A program made the translations under genes and the position numbers. The notes beneath the pieces are model-generated. The model ran no database searches and was not told the DNA's origin. It worked only from the letters and a program-made list of their open reading frames with translations. A stretch of DNA of 64,000 bases from Rhizobacter sp. SG703 (GTDB taxonomy: Bacteria > Pseudomonadota > Gammaproteobacteria > Burkholderiales > Burkholderiaceae_C). Below, in pieces: positions 1 through 8,359 of the stretch; the stretch's first letter is position 1; the number at the start of each line of letters is the position of its first letter. The stretch covers positions 124,001 to 188,000 of the forward strand of contig NZ_JAAZQK010000004.1 in NCBI RefSeq assembly GCF_012275445.1, given 5' to 3'.

Positions 1-150
1 GGCGCCTACGGCATGAGCATGGCCAGCAACTACAACACCCGGCCACGTGCCGCCGAGGTGCTGGTGTCGGGCTCGCAGGCCTGGCAGATCCGCGACCGGG
101 AAGACGCGGCCGCGCTGTTCGCCGGCGAGCACCTGCTGCCACCCGCCTAG
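1..150 (+). CDS. lysA: Diaminopimelate decarboxylase, C-terminal end (partial)
   Basis: Only the last 49 codons lie in the window. The peptide begins [16 protein letters not shown], the C-terminal motif of PLP-dependent diaminopimelate decarboxylases. In that family the aromatic and asparagine residues here help build the active site of the homodimer. The enzyme converts meso-diaminopimelate to lysine in the cytoplasm, the last step of lysine biosynthesis. The TAG stop at 148-150 overlaps the stop codon of the convergent transporter ATPase gene, so the two 3' ends interlock without an intergenic terminator. The rest of the gene is upstream of base 1. Identification rests on this motif alone but is fairly specific. 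Confidence 0.88.
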   Translation, partial: GAYGMSMASNYNTRPRAAEVLVSGSQAWQIRDREDAAALFAGEHLLPPA

Positions 151-1139
151 ATTCTTCCTTCGGCCACCGCGTGGCAGGCCACCTGGATGCCGTTGAGCGA
201 CAACAGCGCCGGCCGCTCCGCCTGGCAGCGCTCGTTCGCGTGCGGGCAGCGCGGGTGGAACGAGCAGCCGCTCGGCGGGCTCAGCGGGTTCGGCACCTCG
301 CCCTGCACGGGCGTGCGCGCCCGGCCGCTCATCGCGATGTCCGGAATCGCATCCAGCAGCATCCGCGTGTACGGGTGGCGCGGTCGCGCGAAGATCTCGG
401 CCTTCGGCGCCAGCTCGACCACGCGGCCGAGGTACATCACGCCGACCTGGTCGCTGACGTGCCGCACGACCGCGAGGTTGTGCGAGATGAACAGGTAGGT
501 GAGCCCGCGGCTGCGCTGCAGGTCCTTCATGATGTTGAGCACCTGGGCCTGCACCGACACGTCGAGCGCCGAGGTCGGCTCGTCGCAGACCAGGAACTCC
601 GGTTCGGTGGCCAGCGCGCGCGCGATCGAGATGCGCTGCCGCTGCCCGCCGGAGAACTGGTGCGGGAACTTCTCCATGTCGACGCTCGCGAGGCCCACCG
701 ACTGCAGCAGCTCGCCAACCTTGGCCAACAGCCGCGCCCGGTCGGTGATCAGGCCGTGCTCGGTCAGCGGTTCGCCGACGATCTGGTGCACCTTCCAGCG
801 TGGGTTCAGGCTCGCGAACGGGTCCTGGAAGATCATCTGCATGCGGCGGCGCAGCGCCGCGGCATCCTGGCTGGCCAGCGTCAACGCGATGTTCTTGTGC
901 CCGAAATGCACCTCGCCGGCCGTCGGCGCATGCAAGCCGACCAGCAGCCGTGCCACGGTGCTCTTGCCGCAGCCCGACTCACCGACCAGCGCGAGCGTGG
1001 TGCCGCGTTCGATCGAGAAACTGACACCGTCGACCGCATGCACCTGCTGCCGAGGCTTGCGCTCGATCACGCGGTTCAGCCACGGGGCCGAGACATCGAA
1101 GGTCTTCACCAGCTCGCGCACTTCCACCAGCACGTTCAT
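147..1139 (-). CDS. Dipeptide/oligopeptide ABC transporter ATP-binding protein (OppF/DppF type)
   Basis: A 330-residue ABC ATPase that energises peptide import at the cytoplasmic face of the inner membrane. Walker A GESGCGKS is at about residues 53-60, the signature SGGQRQ at 163-168 and Walker B FLVCDE at 182-187. The C-terminal oligo_HPY extension has the cysteine pattern CSFHPRCP typical of OppD/OppF subunits. The frame stays open upstream, but the ATG at 1139 overlaps the stop of the preceding ATPase gene as ATGA, which argues for this start and for translational coupling. It is the last gene of a six-gene minus-strand operon. The exact substrate (dipeptide, oligopeptide or glutathione) cannot be read from the ATPase. 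Confidence 0.93.
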   Translation of the reverse strand: MNVLVEVRELVKTFDVSAPWLNRVIERKPRQQVHAVDGVSFSIERGTTLALVGESGCGKSTVARLLVGLHAPTAGEVHFGHKNIALTLASQDAAALRRRMQMIFQDPFASLNPRWKVHQIVGEPLTEHGLITDRARLLAKVGELLQSVGLASVDMEKFPHQFSGGQRQRISIARALATEPEFLVCDEPTSALDVSVQAQVLNIMKDLQRSRGLTYLFISHNLAVVRHVSDQVGVMYLGRVVELAPKAEIFARPRHPYTRMLLDAIPDIAMSGRARTPVQGEVPNPLSPPSGCSFHPRCPHANERCQAERPALLSLNGIQVACHAVAEGRI

Positions 1140-2128
1140 CGCGCGGCTCCTGCGACAGCCGTTGCGGCCGTGTCGTGCAGCCAGCAGGCGGCGCGTGTCG
1201 CTCCGGCCACCAGCAGATCGGGCCGCTCCTCGCGGCAGCGCTCGAACACCTTCGGGCAACGCGGATTGAAGGCGCAGCCGCGCGGGATCGCGTTCAGCCG
1301 CGGCATCGCGCCATCGATCTGCAGCAGGCGCTCGCGGTCGAGGTCCATCGCGGGGATCGAGCCCATCAGCCCGGCGGTGTACGGGTGCGCCGGCGCATGG
1401 ATCACGTCGTTCACCGGGCCGATCTCGGCGACCCGCCCGGCGTACATCACCGCGACGCGGTCGCAGGTCTCGGCGATCACGCCCATGTCGTGCGTGACCA
1501 GCATCACCGCCGCGCCGTGCTCCTTGCACAGCCGCTTCAGCAGCGAAATGATCTGCGCCTGGATCGACACGTCCAATGCGGTCGTCGGCTCGTCGGCGAC
1601 GATCAGCTGCGGGTTGCCGGCCAGCGCAAGCGCGATCACGACGCGCTGGCGCATGCCGCCGGAGAACTGGTGCGGGTACTGGTCGATGCGCGCCTCGGCG
1701 GCCGGGATGCCGGTTTCCTTCAACAGGTCGATGGCGCGCTGGCGTGCCTTCGCTGCATCGAGCGGCAGGTGGGCCTGGATCGTCTCGACGAGCTGGCGGC
1801 CGACGGTGAACAGCGGGTTCAACGAGGTCAGCGGGTCCTGGAAGATCGCGCCGATGTGCTTGCCGCGCATGCGCCGCATCTGCTCGTATGGCAGGTTGTC
1901 GATGCGCTGACCCTGGAAGCGGATCTCGCCGCCGGCCACGCGCCCGGGCGGGTCGAGCAGGCCGATGATCGCCGCGCCGGTCAGCGACTTGCCGGCTCCC
2001 GATTCGCCGACCACGCCGAGGATCTCGCCGGGCGCGATGTCGAACGACACGTCGTCCAGCGCCACCAGCGTGCCGCGCCGCGTCGGGAATTCGACGCGCA
2101 GGTTCTTGACTTCGAGCAGGGCCGGCAT
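1136..2128 (-). CDS. Dipeptide/oligopeptide ABC transporter ATP-binding protein (OppD/DppD type)
   Basis: A 330-residue ABC ATPase, partner of the downstream OppF-type subunit. Walker A GESGAGKS is at residues 41-48, the signature SGGMRQ at about 156-161, Walker B LIVADE at 175-180, and the C-terminal oligo_HPY region includes CAFNPRCP. Two different ATPases per transporter are the rule in the peptide/nickel (Opp/Dpp) family. The gene starts one base after the TGA of the permease gene and overlaps the next gene by ATGA, so all three are tightly coupled. Family assignment is secure; substrate is not. Confidence 0.93.
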   Translation of the reverse strand: MPALLEVKNLRVEFPTRRGTLVALDDVSFDIAPGEILGVVGESGAGKSLTGAAIIGLLDPPGRVAGGEIRFQGQRIDNLPYEQMRRMRGKHIGAIFQDPLTSLNPLFTVGRQLVETIQAHLPLDAAKARQRAIDLLKETGIPAAEARIDQYPHQFSGGMRQRVVIALALAGNPQLIVADEPTTALDVSIQAQIISLLKRLCKEHGAAVMLVTHDMGVIAETCDRVAVMYAGRVAEIGPVNDVIHAPAHPYTAGLMGSIPAMDLDRERLLQIDGAMPRLNAIPRGCAFNPRCPKVFERCREERPDLLVAGATRAACWLHDTAATAVAGAAR

Positions 2129-2129
2129 G

Positions 2130-3053
2130 TCAGCGGAGCTTGGGGTTGAGGGCGTCGCGCAGCCAGTCGCCGAGCAGGTTCACGCTGAGCGCGATCATCA
2201 CCAGCATCGCGCCGGGGTAGAGGGTGATCCACCACTCGCCGGAGAACAGCAGGTCGTTGCCGACCCGGATCAGCGTGCCGAGCGACGGCGAGGTGGGCGG
2301 CACGCCGACGCCGAGGAAAGACAATGTCGCTTCGATCAGGATCGCCGACGCGACCTGGATCGTCGCCAGCACCATCACCGGCCCGGTGACGTTGGGCAGC
2401 ACATGGCGACGCATGATGCGCAGCGTCGGCACGCCGATCACGCGGGCCGCCTGCACGTACTCCTTGTTGCGCTCGACCAGCGTCGAGCCGCGCACCGTGC
2501 GCGCGTACTGCACCCAGCCGGTCAGCGAGATCGCGACGATCAGCACCGCGAACGCGAGGCCTTCGTGCGCATTCGGGAACACCGCCCGTCCGACGCCGTC
2601 GATCAGCAACGCGACCAGGATCGACGGGAACGACAGCATCACGTCGCACAGCCGCATGATGAAGGCGTCGGTCTTGCCGCCGACGAAGCCGGCCAGCAAC
2701 CCGAGCGACACGCCGACCGCGAGCGACACCAGCACCGAGGCGACGCCCACCAGCAGCGAGATGCGCGAACCGTAGATCACCGCCGACAGGATGTCGCGAC
2801 CCTGGTCGTCGGTGCCGAGCAGGTACTTCGAGCTGCCCTCGGGCAGCCAGGCCGGCGGCAGCCGCGAGTCGGCGAGCTCCAGCGTCGCGAGGTCCATCGG
2901 GTTGTGCGGCGCGACCAGTTCGGCGAACAGCGCGCAGAAGATGCAGGCGAAGGCGACGACCGCCGCCACCATCGCGGTCGGCGAGCGGCGGAAGCTGTAC
3001 CAGAGATCGCCGTCGAAGAATTGTCGCAACGTCCGCCGCAGCGCGGCCGTCAT
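2130..3053 (-). CDS. Peptide ABC transporter permease (OppC/DppC type)
   Basis: A 307-residue inner-membrane permease of the binding-protein-dependent transport family. An N-terminal OppC_N segment with one membrane helix (around AMVAAVVAFACIFCALFAEL) precedes a loop containing YLLGTDDQGRDILS, a hallmark of OppC/DppC permeases, and then about five further helices. I chose the ATG at 3053 because it forms an ATGA overlap with the stop of the binding-protein gene; an in-frame ATG at 3068 would add five residues and lie deeper in that gene. It pairs with the OppB-type permease at the head of the operon to form the channel. Confidence 0.92.
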   Translation of the reverse strand: MTAALRRTLRQFFDGDLWYSFRRSPTAMVAAVVAFACIFCALFAELVAPHNPMDLATLELADSRLPPAWLPEGSSKYLLGTDDQGRDILSAVIYGSRISLLVGVASVLVSLAVGVSLGLLAGFVGGKTDAFIMRLCDVMLSFPSILVALLIDGVGRAVFPNAHEGLAFAVLIVAISLTGWVQYARTVRGSTLVERNKEYVQAARVIGVPTLRIMRRHVLPNVTGPVMVLATIQVASAILIEATLSFLGVGVPPTSPSLGTLIRVGNDLLFSGEWWITLYPGAMLVMIALSVNLLGDWLRDALNPKLR

Positions 3054-4618
3054 TTCACCGTCACCCATTTGTAGGGCATGAAGTTGTCGGGCAGCTGGAC
3101 GATGTCGACGTTCTTCTTCATCGCCGATGCGAGCGCCTGCTGGTGCAGCGGGATGTGGCCGACGTCATTCGCATGCAGTTCGAACGCTTCCTTGATCATC
3201 GCGTTGCGCTTGGCCTGGTCGGTCTCGCTCTGGATCTTCAGCGTCAACTCGTCGACCTTCGGGTTGCTGTACGAGCCGAGGTTGAACTGGCCTTGCCCCT
3301 TGTCGGTGGGCGTGGCCATCAGCGAGGTCAGCGCGTTGTGGGCGTCGTAGGTGCTGGGCGTCCAGCCGAGCAGGTAGAAGCTGGTGTCGCGGCGCAGGAT
3401 CTTCGGGAAGTAGGTGTTCTTCGTTTCGGTCTGCAGGTTGACCTTCACGCCGATGCGCGCGAGGTTGGCGGCCACCGCCTGGCAGATGTCGGCATCGTTG
3501 ACGTAACGGTCGTTCGGGCAGTTCAGGCCGACCTCGAAGCCGCCCGGGTAGCCGGCCTCGGCCAGCAGCTTCTTCGCCGCGTCGACGTCGTACGGCAGCC
3601 GCTTGTTCTGCTCCGGCGTGAAGCCGCGGATGCCCGGTCCGACCATCAGCGCCGACGGCAGCGACGCGCCGCGCATCACGCGGTTCTTGATCGTCTCGAT
3701 GTCGATCGCCTGGTAGAACGCCTGGCGCACGCGCTTGTCCTTGAACGGGTTCTTTCCCTTCACGCTCGAGAACTGCAGTTCGTCGCGCTTCTGGTCCATG
3801 CCGAGGAAGATCGTGCGCAGCTCGGGCCCTTGCGACACCTTCAGGTTCGGCGACGCCTTGATGCGCTCGATGTCCTGCAGCGGCACCGGCTCGATCACGT
3901 CGACCTCGCCGGACAGCAGCGCCGCGACGCGCGTCGGCGCGCTGCCGATCGGCGTGAAGATCACCTCGTCGACATTGCCATCGATCTTGCCCCAGTACGT
4001 GCCGTTGCGAACCAGCACGGTGCGCGCCGACGGCTGGCGTTCCTTCAGGCGGAACGGGCCGGTGCCGTTGGCCTTGAAGCTCGCGGTGTTCTCGATGCCC
4101 TTGCGGCGATCGACCGGGATCACCGCCTTGTTCTCCTCGCACCACTTCCTGCTCATCATGAAGACGTTGGTCAGCACGTCCGGCAGGATCGGGAACGGCG
4201 CGAGCGTCTCGATCTCGATCGTCAGCGGGCCGACCTTGCGCACTTCCTTGAACGGCGAGGTGTAGCTCTGCATGTCGGAGCCTTCGCCGGCCGCGCGCTT
4301 CAGCGAGAACACCACGTCGTCGGCGCTGAACGGCGTGCCGTCGTGGAACGTGACCCCCTTGCGCAACTCGAAGCGCCACACCGTCGGCGAGGTCTGCTTC
4401 CATTCGGTCGCGAGGATCGGCGCGAGGCCGAGCTTCCTGTCGCGGCCGACCAGCGGCTCGTAGACGTTGCCGGTGAAGGTGAGCTGCAGCGTCTCGTTCA
4501 GCGAATGCGGATCCATCGACTGCGCATCGCCCTGGTTGGCGACGCGCAAGGTCACGGCACCGGCCATGCCGCACGACAGGAACAGCACAGCCGCGAGCAG
4601 GGTGGGTTTCAACATCAT
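3050..4618 (-). CDS. Periplasmic peptide-binding protein of ABC transporter (SBP family 5)
   Basis: A 522-residue extracytoplasmic solute-binding protein. The first about 21 residues (starting MMLKPTLLAAVLFLSCG) form a signal peptide ending in an AGA-like cleavage site. The mature part has family-5 landmarks such as the opening LRVANQGDAQSMDPH and FELRKGVTFHDGTPFSADDV. It captures peptides or related ligands in the periplasm and hands them to the OppBC permease. The start at 4618 follows a clear AAGGAG ribosome site; the open frame extends upstream but without signal-peptide character. A 43-base gap separates it from the hydrolase gene, so the binding protein may be translated independently and at a higher level than the coupled genes. 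Confidence 0.93.
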   Translation of the reverse strand: MMLKPTLLAAVLFLSCGMAGAVTLRVANQGDAQSMDPHSLNETLQLTFTGNVYEPLVGRDRKLGLAPILATEWKQTSPTVWRFELRKGVTFHDGTPFSADDVVFSLKRAAGEGSDMQSYTSPFKEVRKVGPLTIEIETLAPFPILPDVLTNVFMMSRKWCEENKAVIPVDRRKGIENTASFKANGTGPFRLKERQPSARTVLVRNGTYWGKIDGNVDEVIFTPIGSAPTRVAALLSGEVDVIEPVPLQDIERIKASPNLKVSQGPELRTIFLGMDQKRDELQFSSVKGKNPFKDKRVRQAFYQAIDIETIKNRVMRGASLPSALMVGPGIRGFTPEQNKRLPYDVDAAKKLLAEAGYPGGFEVGLNCPNDRYVNDADICQAVAANLARIGVKVNLQTETKNTYFPKILRRDTSFYLLGWTPSTYDAHNALTSLMATPTDKGQGQFNLGSYSNPKVDELTLKIQSETDQAKRNAMIKEAFELHANDVGHIPLHQQALASAMKKNVDIVQLPDNFMPYKWVTVK

Positions 4619-4661
4619 CGTGGACTCCTTGGGGATGAACGAACGGCGGGCGGGTCGGCGG

Positions 4662-5894
4662 CTACAGCGGCATCGCGCGCTCGGCGAGCGTCGCGAGCAA
4701 GGCACTGCCGAGCGGCAGGATCTCGTCATTGAAGTCGTAGCGGGTGCTGTGCAGGAAGCAGCCGCCCTCGCCGCCCTGGCCGATGCGCAGGTAGGCCCCG
4801 GGGCGCGCCTGCAGCATGAACGAGAAGTCCTCGGCACCCATGCTCGGTACCAGTTCGCGCACCACCTTGTCCTCGCCGACCAGGCTGGCGGCGACATCGG
4901 CCGCGAAGGCCGCCTCGCGCGGCGTGTTGATGGTCGCCGGGTAGACGCGCTGGTAGTCGAGGCTCGCGGTCGCGCCGAAGCCGAGCGCGATCGATTCGGC
5001 CAGCCGGCCCAGGCGCTCTTCGATCATGTCCTGCACCTCGCGCTTGAAGGTGCGCACCGTGCCCATCAGCTTGGCCTGGCGCGGGATCACGCTGAATGCG
5101 CCAAGGTCGCCGGCCTGCATCGCGCACAGGCTGACGACGGCGCTGTCGAGCGGGTTGACGCTGCGCGACACCAGGCTTTGCGCCGCGGTGATGATGTGCG
5201 CGGCGACCAGCACCGGGTCGATCGCCATGTACGGGTGCGCGCCGTGGCCGCCGCGGCCGTTGACGGTGATCTCGACGCGGTCGGCCGCGGCCATCATCGC
5301 GCCCATGTTCAGGCCGATGCAGCCGGGCTGCATGCTCGGCCAGTTGTGCATCGCATAGACCGAGTCGACCGGGAAGCGGTCGAACAGCCCGTCGTCGACC
5401 ATCGCCTTCGCACCGGCGAAACCTTCCTCGCCCGGCTGGAAGATCAGCACCACGTCGCCGGCGAACTGGCGGGTCTGGGCCAGGTAGCGCGCCGCGCCGA
5501 CCAGCATCGCGGTGTGGCCGTCGTGGCCGCAGCCGTGCATCAGGCCCGGCGTCGCCGAGCGCCACGGGAAGTCGTTCTCCTCGCGCATCGGCAGCGCGTC
5601 CATGTCGGCGCGCAGGCCGATCGACTTCGCGACAGCCACACCGTTCGAGCCGTTGGCACCGGCCGCCCGGCTGCCGTGGATCACGCCGACCACGCCGGTC
5701 TTGCCGATGCCGGTGTGGATCTCGTCGACGCCGCAGACCCGCAACGCCTCGACCACCTTGGAGGCGGTGCGCACCTCTTCGAAGCCGAGCTCCGGATGGG
5801 CGTGCAGGTCGCGGCGGAATGCCATCAACTCGGACTGCCAGCCGGCCAGCCGCTGGTAGGCGCCCGAGGCGGCCAGGGGTGCGGATTCGCGCAT
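4662..5894 (-). CDS. M20-family metallo-aminoacylase/amidohydrolase (hippurate hydrolase-like)
   Basis: A 410-residue cytoplasmic M20D peptidase/aminoacylase. Metal-ligand motifs of the family are visible: HGCGHDGHTA at about 120-129 (Cys122, His124), the catalytic PGEEG at 154-158, and AMHNWP at 181-186. Such enzymes hydrolyse N-acyl amino acids, hippurate or related amides using two divalent metals. It sits between the OppB permease (TGATG overlap at its start) and the binding protein, which suggests it cleaves what the transporter imports. Residues about 76-91 carry a Gly/Ala/Asn-rich insertion before the IGLRADMDALP motif. Not secreted: no signal peptide is seen. The exact substrate is inference. 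Confidence 0.92.
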   Translation of the reverse strand: MRESAPLAASGAYQRLAGWQSELMAFRRDLHAHPELGFEEVRTASKVVEALRVCGVDEIHTGIGKTGVVGVIHGSRAAGANGSNGVAVAKSIGLRADMDALPMREENDFPWRSATPGLMHGCGHDGHTAMLVGAARYLAQTRQFAGDVVLIFQPGEEGFAGAKAMVDDGLFDRFPVDSVYAMHNWPSMQPGCIGLNMGAMMAAADRVEITVNGRGGHGAHPYMAIDPVLVAAHIITAAQSLVSRSVNPLDSAVVSLCAMQAGDLGAFSVIPRQAKLMGTVRTFKREVQDMIEERLGRLAESIALGFGATASLDYQRVYPATINTPREAAFAADVAASLVGEDKVVRELVPSMGAEDFSFMLQARPGAYLRIGQGGEGGCFLHSTRYDFNDEILPLGSALLATLAERAMPL

Positions 5895-6877
5895 CAGTGC
5901 ACTCCTGCCGTGCGTTCGACGCGCAGGCGCGGATCGACGGCAAAGTAGAGAAGGTCGACGACCAGGTTGATCACCACGAAGATCAACGCGATCAGGCAGA
6001 GGTACGCCGCCATCACCGGGATGTCGGCGAAGGTCACCGCCTGGATGAACAGCAGCCCCATGCCGGGCCACTGGAACACCTGCTCGGTGATGATGGCGAA
6101 CGCGATCAGCGCGCCGAGCTGCAGCCCGGTGATCGTGATCACCGGCACCAGCGTGTTGCGCAGCGCATGCGAGAAGTACACGACGCGGTTCGGCAGGCCG
6201 CGCGCGCGGGCGAACTTGATGTAATCGGCCCGCAGCACCTCGAGCATCTCGGAGCGCACGAGCCGCATGATCAGCGTCAACTGGAAGGCCGCGAGCGTGA
6301 CCGACGGCAGGATCAGGTGCTTCCAGCCGTCGACGGTGAAGAAGCCCGAGGTCCACGCCCCGAAGGCGACCACCTCGCCGCGCGAGAAGCTCGGCAGCCA
6401 CTTCAGCGTGACGGCAAAGACATAGATCAGCAGGATGCCGATCAGGAACGTGGGCAACGACACGCCGAGCAGCGACAGCGTCATCAGCGACTGCGACAGG
6501 AAGCTGCCGCGGCGCAGCGCAGCATAAACGCCGAACGGAATGCCGATCGCCAGCGCGATCACTGCGGCGGTGAAAGAAAGCTCGAGCGTCGCGGGCAGCC
6601 GCTCGACGATCAGCGACGACACCTTGCGGCCCTGGCGCAGGCTCAGCCCGAACTCGCCTTGCACCGCATTGCCGACGAAGCGTGCGAACTGGATCGGAAA
6701 CGGCTTGTCGAGCCCCAGATCGGCGCGCAACTGTGCCCGCTGCGCGGGCGTGGCCTCCTGTCCGAGCAGGTTGGTGACCGGGTCGCCGACATACTGGAAC
6801 AGCATGAAGGAGATGAAGGCCACCGACAGCATCACGACGATGGCTTGGAGGAACCGGCGAATGATGAAGGCGAGCAT
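5894..6877 (-). CDS. Peptide ABC transporter permease (OppB/DppB type)
   Basis: A 327-residue inner-membrane permease and the first gene of the six-gene operon. It opens with the standard OppB start MLAFIIRRFLQAIVVMLSV (first helix), has a periplasmic loop with ADLGLDKPFPIQF, and about five more helices. The EAA-type cytoplasmic loop includes DYIKFARARGLP, where the ATPases dock. The stop overlaps the hydrolase ATG by one base (TGATG). Having the hydrolase between the two permease genes is unusual for opp/dpp operons. Upstream, a direct repeat and a -10-like box lie at 6902-6927. Confidence 0.92.
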   Translation of the reverse strand: MLAFIIRRFLQAIVVMLSVAFISFMLFQYVGDPVTNLLGQEATPAQRAQLRADLGLDKPFPIQFARFVGNAVQGEFGLSLRQGRKVSSLIVERLPATLELSFTAAVIALAIGIPFGVYAALRRGSFLSQSLMTLSLLGVSLPTFLIGILLIYVFAVTLKWLPSFSRGEVVAFGAWTSGFFTVDGWKHLILPSVTLAAFQLTLIMRLVRSEMLEVLRADYIKFARARGLPNRVVYFSHALRNTLVPVITITGLQLGALIAFAIITEQVFQWPGMGLLFIQAVTFADIPVMAAYLCLIALIFVVINLVVDLLYFAVDPRLRVERTAGVH

Positions 6878-6901
6878 GCGTGCGTGAAGGGATCCCGCGT
6901 G

Positions 6902-6927
6902 ACTTTACTTCCGAAGCAACTTCCGAA
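6902..6927 (-). promoter_or_regulatory. Candidate promoter/operator of the peptide-transport operon
   Basis: ACTTCCGAA occurs twice (6907-6915 and 6919-6927), a direct repeat with 12-bp period, just upstream of the operon start at 6877. On the coding (minus) strand the repeat reads TTCGGAAGT and abuts a -10-like TAAAGT (6902-6907). No good -35 is visible, so the repeat could be an activator or repressor site covering the -35/-10 spacer. Assignment is inference from position. Confidence 0.35.
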
Positions 6928-6969
6928 CCGCCTCGGGCAAACGAGGGGCCCGGCGTCTGCACACGCATG

Positions 6970-6996
6970 AAAAAAGGGCCGCTCGATGGCGGCCCT
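6970..6996 (-). terminator. Rho-independent terminator of porin gene 1
   Basis: On the minus strand AGGGCCGC - six-base loop - GCGGCCCT is followed by a run of T (plus-strand A run 6970-6975). It is a perfect 8-bp stem 22 bases after the stop codon of the porin at 7019, and isolates it from the transporter operon downstream. Confidence 0.85.
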
Positions 6997-7018
6997 GGCT
7001 TGCGAAACGCGTCGGAGA

Positions 7019-8116
7019 TCAGAAGCGGTGGCGCAGTCCGATCGTGAAGCCGTTGCGCTTCTGGGCGCCGTTGGCCGCGCCGCCGGCGCCGTTCAGGCTG
7101 ACGCTGCCGCTCAGCTTGGTGGTGTCGACTTCGAGGTACGCATCGGTGCGCTTGGACAGCGCGTAGTCGGCAGCGGCGGTCAGGAATTTCGCGGTGGCGT
7201 CGGCCGACGCCAGCGGCCCGCTTTGCTTCGCATGGAAGTAATGAACGCCGAGGTTCAGTTCGGTCGTCGCCTGGAAGTTGGTGCCGATGGTCCAGATCTG
7301 GCGCTTGTCGGCCGCCAGGAAGGCTGCGCCGCCGAAGCCACCGTTGGCCGTGCCGGTCCAGAAGGCGCCAAGTGTCGCCCTGTCGGTGGCCGTCAGACCC
7401 GAGTCGACCTTGTTCTCGCCCCAGCCGACATTGAAGTACCAGGGGCCTGTCTTGTACGACGCACCGATGGTCGAGGCCTTCAACTTCTTCTCCGAGGCGA
7501 ATTCGTATTCTTCGTAGCCCACGCCAGCGCCGATGCCGCTGTCTGAATAGCGCAGGTAGCCACCCACGGTCTTCCCACCGGTGGGCGACCCTTCGCCGGC
7601 CGACACCTGCAGCGCGGCACGCACCGGGCCGACTTCAATCAGGTACTTGACCATGTTGTCGGAGCGCGCGCCCACCGCGAAACCGATCTCAGGCTTGTAG
7701 GCCTCGAAGTACGGCGAATAGGGGTAGGACGCGTAGGTGCTGGTGACGACGTCGAACAGCACGTTGTATTGCCTGCCCAGGGACACACGACCGAAGCCGG
7801 TCTGCAAGCCGACCCACGATTGCTGCCAGAACTGGGCGGCGGGCTGCGTGCCGTTGTCAGGCAGCAGCCGGTGCTCCAGGTTGACCAGCGCCTTCATGCC
7901 GCCACCGAGGTCCTCGACGGTGTTGATGCCGAGGCGGCTTTGCGACATGCCGCCGCCAATCACCCGCCACATGCCCTCGTCGCCGCCGGCATTCTGTTCG
8001 TTCGACGTGTGCCGCACGGCCACGTCGACGATGCCGTAGATCGTGACGCTGGATTGCGCAAATGCCGAAGAACCCATCGCAGCGAGTGCCGCAGTCACCA
8101 AGATCGTCTTGTTCAC
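7019..8116 (-). CDS. Gram-negative porin (16-strand beta-barrel, burkholderial type)
   Basis: A 365-residue outer-membrane porin. The GTG at 8116 is chosen because an AGGAG site lies six bases upstream, and translation from there gives a clean signal peptide (NKTILVTAALAAMGSSAFA, then QSSVTIYGIVD, the canonical mature start). An ATG at 8146 would add ten residues and lacks an SD. The motif GGGMSQSRLGINTVEDLGGG, alternating amphipathic strands and a terminal Phe (GLRHRF) needed for BAM-dependent insertion are all present. It forms general or anion-selective pores. It is a paralogue of the next porin, probably by duplication, but diverged; each has its own terminator. Confidence 0.93.
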   Translation of the reverse strand: MNKTILVTAALAAMGSSAFAQSSVTIYGIVDVAVRHTSNEQNAGGDEGMWRVIGGGMSQSRLGINTVEDLGGGMKALVNLEHRLLPDNGTQPAAQFWQQSWVGLQTGFGRVSLGRQYNVLFDVVTSTYASYPYSPYFEAYKPEIGFAVGARSDNMVKYLIEVGPVRAALQVSAGEGSPTGGKTVGGYLRYSDSGIGAGVGYEEYEFASEKKLKASTIGASYKTGPWYFNVGWGENKVDSGLTATDRATLGAFWTGTANGGFGGAAFLAADKRQIWTIGTNFQATTELNLGVHYFHAKQSGPLASADATAKFLTAAADYALSKRTDAYLEVDTTKLSGSVSLNGAGGAANGAQKRNGFTIGLRHRF

Positions 8117-8288
8117 AGTTGTCTCCTGTTGTTGGTAGCAAACCAATTCTTGTTGAATTAATTGTCACGGAAGCAGCACGGTCGTGCGCTTCCTTGTTGC
8201 TGCGCGTTCACTGGCGTAAACCTTGATTGCGACAAAGCGCCGATCGTTCTTGTTGTGTCAATTCGTGTCACTCAGGCGACACGCCCAT

Positions 8289-8315
8289 GAAAAAGGCCGC
8301 CCGAGGGCGGCCTTT
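8289..8315 (-). terminator. Rho-independent terminator of porin gene 2
   Basis: Perfect 11-bp inverted repeat AAAGGCCGCCC / GGGCGGCCTTT (8292-8302 and 8305-8315) flanked by extra A on the left and T on the right. It can terminate the porin at 8360 (minus strand) and possibly also transcripts from the other side. It resembles the terminator of the neighbouring porin in sequence. Confidence 0.85.
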
Positions 8316-8359
8316 GAACGAACTGCATCAAAGTGGCACAGCAAGCTGTGCCGCTGAGA

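Noticed and set aside
3053-3068. Start of the OppC-type permease five codons further upstream
   Set aside because: The ATGA overlap at 3053 is the pattern used at the other junctions of this operon and fits the family start better.
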